Part shown: one piece after another, positions 14,253 through 18,827 of the stretch
Layout of the letters: the number at the start of each line of letters is the position of its first letter
Position numbering within the stretch: the stretch's first letter is position 1
Origin: UBA8522 sp049287565
Lineage (GTDB): Bacteria > Acidobacteriota > Aminicenantia > Aminicenantales > UBA8522
Direction: 5' to 3'
Assembly: GCA_049287565.1 (NCBI GenBank)
Contig: JBAQGA010000061.1
Span: forward strand, 1-18,827
DNA length: 18,827 nt
Translations under genes and position numbers: made by a program
The notes under the pieces: model-generated
What the model saw: only the letters and a program-made list of their open reading frames with translations
What the model was told of the DNA's origin: nothing
Database searches by the model: none

Positions 14253-16679
14253 ATGAAATCTCCTTCAGCCCGGCCTCGTATCAAGCTCATTTTTTTTGCC
14301 TTTGTCATCCTTTTCAGTCTGTCGATCCGGTCTTCGCCATGCGCTCAGGAAGAATACAGCGTGCCGGCGGAGATCCCCAAGAGCCATTATCGCATCGACG
14401 CGCGGATCGATCTCGTCACGCATGGCGCCATAGAGGGGAAGGAAACGATCGTCTTCAAGAACAGCGCCAAGGAAAAAATCGAGATGATTGCCCTGGATTG
14501 GTCGATCAGCCCGGATTCAGCGTTAAGCGTATCCGTTGGGGGGGAAGATATCGCCCCCCTCAATCCGGAGAACTTGGCCGCCCTTCCCTCTCCCCTTTTC
14601 TTTGTCCTCCCCAAGCCTCTCAAGCCGGGCAAGAAAGTGGAAATCGCGGCGGCGTTCAAGAAATGCGTCGAGTTCTCCGCCAAGGACCGGGAATTTAAGG
14701 AGACCCGCTGGTATCCCCGACTCTGGTGGGACGGACTGCCGCTTCACGACGCCTACTCGGTCAAGCTCGACATCCCGGCGGGTTTCGCCTTGGCCGCAAG
14801 CGGCCTTCTGAACCCAAAGACCGGACGGTTCGAGAACGACGGCGCCCGGACCTTCGGCATCTACCTCGGCAAGGATATGAAAACAGACTCCCGCAAGGTG
14901 GAAGGAGTCCTGGTTACAACGGTCGCAACGGAAAAGGGAGCCATGTGCGCGGCCGTCTGCCTGGAAACCGCGGCCGACGTCATCCGCTTCTGCCGGGAAC
15001 GGCTGGGGTTCTATCCCTTTGACTTCTTGTCCATCATCCCGGGCGGGGTCGGGCGCTGGGGAGGCTATCCGTTCGCCACGGGGATCGTCGTCATCCACGG
15101 CCAGGAAACGTTTAAGGAAGAAGATCCGATCCTCTGGTGGCAGCACATCACCTCGCACGAAATCGGCCACGAATACTGGGGCGAATGGGTGCTCGATCCG
15201 GACGACCCGGCCTGGCTCTGGATCGGAATGGGTATTTTCATCGATACCGAATACATAATGGTACGCTCCTTCGATCCGGACCGCCGCAGGAATTGGATAG
15301 GGAACTATCTCAATGGCCTGCGCATGTATTACGACATGACGGTCGACATCCCGCCGGCGCGTCTCGAGAAAATCCAGTACGACCATAACAACACCGTGGT
15401 CCACAGCAAAGGACCGAGCATTATCTTTGCTCTCGATGCGGTCCTCGGCCGGGACACATTCATGAAGATCTACCGGAAATGCCTCCGGGAATTCGGGGGG
15501 AAGCGGCTCGGCTGGAGGGATTTCCAGAGGTTCTGCGAGAGGGAGACCGGTCAGAGCCTTGCGTGGTTCTTCGAGCAGTGGGTCCGTACCAACGGCTACC
15601 TCTGCTACAAGATCGAAGGCCAAGACTGCAAGCAGGAAGGGGAAGGATTCGTCTCGACGGTCAAGGTGCGTCGCTTGGGCACAATGAGAATGCCCGTTCC
15701 GGTCAAGGCGGTATTCGAGGACGGGTCGGAGCAGATACAGAGGATCAACCGCCTCTTCGATGTCGAATCCCTCGTTTTCAGGAGCCGGTCGAAATTCAAG
15801 GAGGCGATCCTCGACCCGGAGAAGAAATTCGCCATGGTCGACGAACCAATTCCTCCCATCTCCGCGGCAGCCGCCGAGATGCTCGCTCTGGGATGGGAAG
15901 GGAAGGACAGCCTGACCGTCTATAAGGCGATCAAAGATGCAGGCATCGAAATCAAAGAGACTTGGTACCGGCTGGGGATGCAATTGTTCGAACTCGGCCA
16001 ATACCCGGAATCTTTCGACTGCTTCCAAAAAGTCTCCGGTCTCCAGCGGGACGGTCTGGAGAAATGCGCCGCCCTCGGCTGGATGGGACTGCTTCAGGAC
16101 CTGCAGGGAAAACGGGCCGAGGCGTTGGCTCATTATAGGGAGGCGCTCAAGTATGACACCGGCAGGCCCATGGGACATGGCTCTCTAAGGATCCGGATCG
16201 ACCGCCCCTGGCTCGAGGAGCGTCTGAAGACGCCGTTCACCATAGAATCGACCGTCGAGATCCCGGCTCAACCCACTTCCGACCAGCTCATCCAGATCGT
16301 CGACGACCTCAATTGGACCCGGGAAGGTAAAACTCCCCTGGTTGTCTTTGAAAAAGCAAAGACACTGACTATCTCTGACCCCAATTTCTGGCTGAAGCTG
16401 GGACTGCTCCTGTTCGATGGCAGCCATTATCCTCAATCCTTCAGCGCCTTTGATAAACTCTCGGCACTGGCCCCCTCCGAACTCATCAAGTTCACAGCCC
16501 TCGTCTGGATGGGCCATTTGATGGACCTCCAGGGGAAGCGGGAGAAAGCGATCGGCTACTACCGTGAAGCCCTGGAGCATGACCCGGGATCAGCCATGAC
16601 TCACAGCCAGTACGGCATGAGGCTCGACCGCCGCTGGGTCGAGGAAAGGCTGAGGAGCCCGTTCGTCTGGAAGAAATAG
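14253..16679 (+). CDS. Exported M1 aminopeptidase-like protein with degenerate active site and duplicated C-terminal module
   Basis: This 808-residue protein starts with a signal peptide (basic to residue 11, hydrophobic 12-25, cleavage near PCAQE). An N-terminal beta domain is followed by an M1-like catalytic domain with HEIGHEYWG (His302, Glu303, His306). The family's third zinc ligand, the Glu of the LWLNEG motif about 19 residues on, is replaced by Met326 in LWIGMG. The catalytic tyrosine of the YxKG motif is His384 in HSKG. The GxMEN motif is replaced by GGYPFATG (270-277). It may therefore bind zinc differently or be non-catalytic. From about residue 557 come two similar TPR-like modules (557-663 and 697-804) with GMQLFELGQYPESF versus GLLLFDGSHYPQSF and DRPWLEERL versus DRRWVEERL. 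GGGAGG ahead of the ATG supports the start. The gene appears monocistronic. Family call is firm; activity is doubtful. Confidence 0.9.
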   Translation: MKSPSARPRIKLIFFAFVILFSLSIRSSPCAQEEYSVPAEIPKSHYRIDARIDLVTHGAIEGKETIVFKNSAKEKIEMIALDWSISPDSALSVSVGGEDIAPLNPENLAALPSPLFFVLPKPLKPGKKVEIAAAFKKCVEFSAKDREFKETRWYPRLWWDGLPLHDAYSVKLDIPAGFALAASGLLNPKTGRFENDGARTFGIYLGKDMKTDSRKVEGVLVTTVATEKGAMCAAVCLETAADVIRFCRERLGFYPFDFLSIIPGGVGRWGGYPFATGIVVIHGQETFKEEDPILWWQHITSHEIGHEYWGEWVLDPDDPAWLWIGMGIFIDTEYIMVRSFDPDRRRNWIGNYLNGLRMYYDMTVDIPPARLEKIQYDHNNTVVHSKGPSIIFALDAVLGRDTFMKIYRKCLREFGGKRLGWRDFQRFCERETGQSLAWFFEQWVRTNGYLCYKIEGQDCKQEGEGFVSTVKVRRLGTMRMPVPVKAVFEDGSEQIQRINRLFDVESLVFRSRSKFKEAILDPEKKFAMVDEPIPPISAAAAEMLALGWEGKDSLTVYKAIKDAGIEIKETWYRLGMQLFELGQYPESFDCFQKVSGLQRDGLEKCAALGWMGLLQDLQGKRAEALAHYREALKYDTGRPMGHGSLRIRIDRPWLEERLKTPFTIESTVEIPAQPTSDQLIQIVDDLNWTREGKTPLVVFEKAKTLTISDPNFWLKLGLLLFDGSHYPQSFSAFDKLSALAPSELIKFTALVWMGHLMDLQGKREKAIGYYREALEHDPGSAMTHSQYGMRLDRRWVEERLRSPFVWKK
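15921..16664 (+). repeat. Tandem protein-level duplication of a ~107-residue module
   Basis: Residues 557-663 and 697-804 of the M1-like protein share the same order of elements: a WxxLG helix, YPxSFxxF, ALxWMGxxxDLQGKRxxA, YREALxxDxGxxM, then RxxRxWxEERLxxPF. The similarity is clear in protein but diverged in DNA, so the duplication is old. A linker of about 33 residues separates the copies. Confidence 0.75.
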
Positions 16680-16844
16680 CCGGCAACAATCTGGGATACC
16701 CATTCCCCGATCATCTACCGGTGGACATCGACTGAAACTGATGAAAATCAAGTCTACTCGATTGTCTACGACGGGTCGGACCGGGCCATCGATAAGGAAT
16801 GGCGGATAGGGAGCCGGGGTTTTCGCGCCGTTAAAGAGCCATAG
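16680..16844 (+). pseudogene. Coding-like orphan sequence in frame after the M1-like stop codon
   Basis: Directly after the TAG of the preceding gene the same frame stays open for 54 codons and reads like protein, with SPIIYRWTSTETDEN and VYSIVYDGSDRAIDKEWRIG. There is no start codon or ribosome site. It may be the 3' end of another gene, joined here by deletion, or of a longer ancestral version of the M1-like gene. Family not recognised. Confidence 0.3.
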
Positions 16845-16860
16845 CCAGAGATCAACTCCG

Positions 16861-17415
16861 AATAGCCGCGTCCGGGCCAAGACGAGGAAAGAGGCCGAAC
16901 GGGTGGGAAAGTATATGGTCCGGCCGCTGCTGTCCCTGGAGCGCCTCTCCCTGGATGAACGGGAAGGCAGAGTCGCCTACCGGTACGGGAAAGATACCCG
17001 AGAGACGGAACGGATGGACTGCCTGGAGTTCATTGCCCGGGTTACTTCTCATATCCCTGACAAGGGCCAGGTTACGGTGCGTTATTATGGCCTTTACGCC
17101 AACGCCCATCGCGGGAAAGTTAAGAAGGCGAGTCTGGTGCCGGCTTCTCTAGGAATGATTGAGGAGGAACTGCGGCCCATCCCCGCCAAGGGCTGGCCCG
17201 AGATGATCCGCAAAGTCTATGAAGTGGACCCGATGGTTTGCCCTCGATGTGGCGGCATGATGAAGATCATCGCTTTCCTCACAGATTACGCCGTGGTTGA
17301 TAGGATCATCAGCCACCTCAAGCTCACCTTTGTCGCAGAGAGACCTCCCCCTCCACACCTCGCCTATCAGGAAGTCCTGATGGCCGCTGAACCCGGCGGT
17401 GAATATTTTTCATGA
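16861..17415 (+). mobile_element. Remnant of an IS91-type insertion sequence
   Basis: Transposase-like reading begins at about 16861, upstream of any start codon, and only the C-terminal part of the expected protein is present. The left side is therefore deleted and the element should be immobile by itself. I could not identify its right terminus between 17416 and about 17500. Confidence 0.65.
16903..17415 (+). CDS. IS91-type (Y2/HUH) transposase, C-terminal fragment
   Basis: From the GTG at 16903 there are 170 residues, but family-like sequence already starts upstream in frame (VRAKTRKEAERVGKYM), so the GTG is not the original start. Recognisable parts are KYMVRPLLSLERLSLDE, LEFIARVTSHIPDKG, the VRYYGLYANAHRG segment that should hold the catalytic tyrosines of Y2 rolling-circle transposases, and a zinc-knuckle-like CPRCGG before IIAFLTDYAVVDRII. 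Full-length relatives are about twice as long and begin with a zinc-binding domain and the HUH motif, which are missing. The fragment should be unable to transpose. It sits between the M1-like gene and the AT-rich AlbA_2-STAND gene and probably marks the edge of an acquired segment. Confidence 0.8.
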   Translation: MGKYMVRPLLSLERLSLDEREGRVAYRYGKDTRETERMDCLEFIARVTSHIPDKGQVTVRYYGLYANAHRGKVKKASLVPASLGMIEEELRPIPAKGWPEMIRKVYEVDPMVCPRCGGMMKIIAFLTDYAVVDRIISHLKLTFVAERPPPPHLAYQEVLMAAEPGGEYFS

Positions 17416-17512
17416 TCTTCTTCCTGCCAGGGAGGAGGGGTCCGGCTGATTTCTGGCACTTTTAATTTTGTCCGCGGCTCAATGGCTCATTCTTACCCCA
17501 TGGGAGTTCGAT

Positions 17513-17541
17513 TTGACACGCGTAAGCCCAAGAATTATCAT
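17513..17541 (+). promoter_or_regulatory. Sigma70-type promoter for the AlbA_2-STAND gene
   Basis: A perfect TTGACA (17513-17518) is followed after exactly 17 bases by TATCAT (17536-17541, five of six). Transcription would start near 17549, giving a leader of about 85 bases before the ATG at 17633. Confidence 0.55.
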
Positions 17542-17632
17542 TTTTCACGAAGGGTCGAGGCAATTTCGGTGGCACGACACCCGCTCGGCAAGCGTAGCAA
17601 AAAAACGAATTTCCTATAATTGGGGGGTTATA

Positions 17633-18613
17633 ATGCTCGATCTCAATTCTGATATTAAAAAAGCAATTCAACAAAAGGACATTCGAGCTATTACATCAAT
17701 ATTTTTCCCAACCAAAACTCCAGAACTGGCTCCAGGCCTTCGTACTGAAACTGAACTTTGGGAATACAAGGTTGATTGCCCCCACTTAGGCAAAAGGAAC
17801 CTAAATGCATGGGCTGATCTCTCTAAGGATATCTGTGCCTTTTATAATCGATATGGTGGAATCATTATATTTGGAATAGACGACCACTCCTATAGTTTTT
17901 GCGGTTGTCGAGAAAGGCTTGATAGCAAGCTCGTAAATGATCAAATTCGGAAATACCTAGGAGATAAAATATGGATAGATTACCATAGGGAATTCATTCA
18001 ACAAGATCAACGCTATATTGGCATAATGCTTATCCCTCAAAGAGGTCCTTCTGTTCTCCGTTTTCTTATTGACTCGCCAATTATAAATGGAAAACAGCTA
18101 TTTTTGGCAGGGGATACAGCAGTCCGAAATCACGATAGCTCTGAGGTGATAAGGGGTTTAGACGCTGAAAAGTATGTGCGTGGAATAGCTGCTCCTATCA
18201 TCGGTGAAAAGTATGCTGTTGATACAGATTATATTCGCATCTTGGCTCCAGAATATTCTAAATTTATTGAAAGGCCTATACCATGCTCAGAAATTTTCCG
18301 AGGTCTTAAAGACGAAAGAACTTCGGTCACTTCAATAATCGGTATAGGAGGCGTAGGGAAGACGGCACTTGCGACCTGGGCAACTCTAAAGGCTTATTAT
18401 GATGGGCTTTTCGATATAATTATTTCTACAACTGCAAAAGACAGGGAACTTACCTCTTCTGGGATAGCTGCGTTGGAGCCAAGTCTCACTAGTTTCGAAT
18501 CACTTTTGGATTCAATATTAGAGGTTACCGGATTTAGTGATTATAAAGCTCATGAGATCGGGAATAAAGAGGAGGAAGCACGGAGCCTTTTGTTGAACCT
18601 GAAACCTGCGTGA
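17633..18613 (+). CDS. AlbA_2 (Schlafen-like) domain fused to STAND/NB-ARC-type NTPase, truncated by an insertion sequence
   Basis: From the ATG at 17633 the frame gives 326 residues. Residues 40-170 look like an AlbA_2 domain: ELWEYKVD, then ICAFYNRYGGIIIFGIDD (67-84) and GDTAVRNHDSSEVI. After a linker, SIIGIGGVGKTALATWA (234-250) is a Walker A P-loop of the NB-ARC/STAND type, with Lys243 and Thr244. The Walker B region should come near residue 320, where the sequence stops. The last residues, PA, and the stop appear to be encoded by the end of the neighbouring IS1380-type element. The rest of the NTPase and any sensor domain are therefore lost. The DNA is clearly AT-richer with different codons from the rest of the window, which suggests transfer. 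GGGGGG 5 bases before the ATG can serve as ribosome site. A longer frame from GTG 17468 overlaps the promoter and reads unlike protein. Similar architectures occur in antiphage defence, but that role is inferred. Confidence 0.75.
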   Translation: MLDLNSDIKKAIQQKDIRAITSIFFPTKTPELAPGLRTETELWEYKVDCPHLGKRNLNAWADLSKDICAFYNRYGGIIIFGIDDHSYSFCGCRERLDSKLVNDQIRKYLGDKIWIDYHREFIQQDQRYIGIMLIPQRGPSVLRFLIDSPIINGKQLFLAGDTAVRNHDSSEVIRGLDAEKYVRGIAAPIIGEKYAVDTDYIRILAPEYSKFIERPIPCSEIFRGLKDERTSVTSIIGIGGVGKTALATWATLKAYYDGLFDIIISTTAKDRELTSSGIAALEPSLTSFESLLDSILEVTGFSDYKAHEIGNKEEEARSLLLNLKPA

Positions 18614-18827
18614 AAACATCATATTTTGAGTTTGTCGATCTGCCTGAGCGCATATTCGATCACATCCCTATGCCAGTAATTCGCCGGGAACTTGAGGGTC
18701 GGTTTGTTCCCGGTTCGGATCAGTTCGCCCGGCACAAGAAGGATTTGAGCCCGTAGGCTTCTCAAGGTCATTTTTTCGAACTCCTCCGGCAGGCAGAGTC
18801 GTTTGAACCAGTTGACCAGGTTGTAGG
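18605..18827 (-). mobile_element. IS1380-type insertion sequence, one end
   Basis: The AT-rich gene stops resembling its family at about 18604, and from CCTGCGTGAAAACATCA onwards the sequence leads into a minus-strand transposase end. A terminus starting with CC is usual for IS1380-family elements. The four bases before it, GAAA (18601-18604), would be the target duplication if the other end has the same four. The other end lies outside the window. Confidence 0.6.
18619..18827 (-). CDS. IS1380-family DDE transposase, C-terminal end (continues outside the window)
   Basis: On the minus strand the frame is open from the window edge to TGA at 18621-18619, giving 68 residues of the C-terminus. 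The wording YNLVNWFKRLCLPEEF, TLRSLRAQILLVPGEL and NKPTLKFP followed by VIEYALRQIDKL is typical of the end of DDE group-1 transposases of the IS1380 family. Catalytic acidic residues lie outside the window. The stop codon is about 14 bases from the putative element end, a normal arrangement. Base composition is GC-rich again, unlike the interrupted gene. Whether the full element is intact cannot be judged here. Confidence 0.8.
   Translation of the reverse strand, partial: YNLVNWFKRLCLPEEFEKMTLRSLRAQILLVPGELIRTGNKPTLKFPANYWHRDVIEYALRQIDKLKI

Noticed and set aside
14523..16178. A 551-codon open frame opposite the M1-like gene.
   Set aside because: It is the antisense shadow of a real gene with strong codon bias and has no recognisable domain, signal or ribosome site.
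17615..17620. TATAAT just before the ATG of the AlbA_2-STAND gene as the -10 box.
   Set aside because: No -35 partner at the correct distance, and the start of transcription would fall almost on the ATG. TTGACA/TATCAT upstream is far better.
17468..17632. Upstream extension of the AlbA_2-STAND frame to a GTG at 17468.
   Set aside because: The added 55 residues overlap a strong promoter, do not resemble the domain family, and the ATG at 17633 has a G-rich ribosome site.

Overview
The window is high-GC, densely coded bacterial DNA, except for an AT-richer stretch at about 17.5-18.6 kb. No rRNA, tRNA or CRISPR array was seen. Several features are familiar from Acidobacteriota-like lineages, especially Candidatus Aminicenantes: secreted amidohydrolases and peptidases, a zinc-ribbon Ser/Thr kinase with TolB-like and TPR domains, and an M1-like protein with TPR-like repeats. 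This placement is inferred from gene style, not from a marker gene.

Region 1 (1-6543, + strand) is a compact run of five genes with gaps of 2, 36 and 14 bases and then a 4-base overlap. They encode an M28 carboxypeptidase fused to ankyrin repeats (5' end outside the window), a Tat-exported histone-deacetylase-family amidohydrolase, a secreted C45/acyltransferase-family Ntn hydrolase, an M20 metallopeptidase or deacylase, and a YfcC-type transporter. Four different amide-bond hydrolase folds plus a carrier suggest stepwise breakdown and movement of N-acylated amino acids or peptides. The substrate is unknown.

Region 2 (6639-8880) holds a small unrecognised gene, a possible minus-strand gene remnant, a minus-strand secreted alpha/beta hydrolase best started at a GTG, and a 348-base gap. 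Region 3 (8881-12027) is a 1048-residue membrane Ser/Thr kinase. It is followed by 426 bases that carry what look like decayed gene ends, one resembling the C-terminus of a GH29 alpha-L-fucosidase. A good sigma70-type promoter lies inside that remnant and drives region 4 (12454-14089), a DUF47/PhoU-like protein and a PiT phosphate transporter.

Region 5 (14253-16679) is an exported M1-aminopeptidase-like protein. It keeps HExxH but appears to have lost the third zinc ligand and the catalytic tyrosine, and it ends in two tandem copies of a module of about 107 residues. Region 6 (16680-18827) is accessory DNA: an orphan coding-like remnant, the C-terminal part of an IS91-type transposase, and an AT-rich gene joining an AlbA_2 (Schlafen-like) domain to a STAND/NB-ARC-type P-loop NTPase. 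That gene is cut off at the apparent edge of an IS1380-type element whose transposase runs off the window on the minus strand. The AlbA_2-STAND gene is the best candidate here for a defence-type system, but this copy looks broken.
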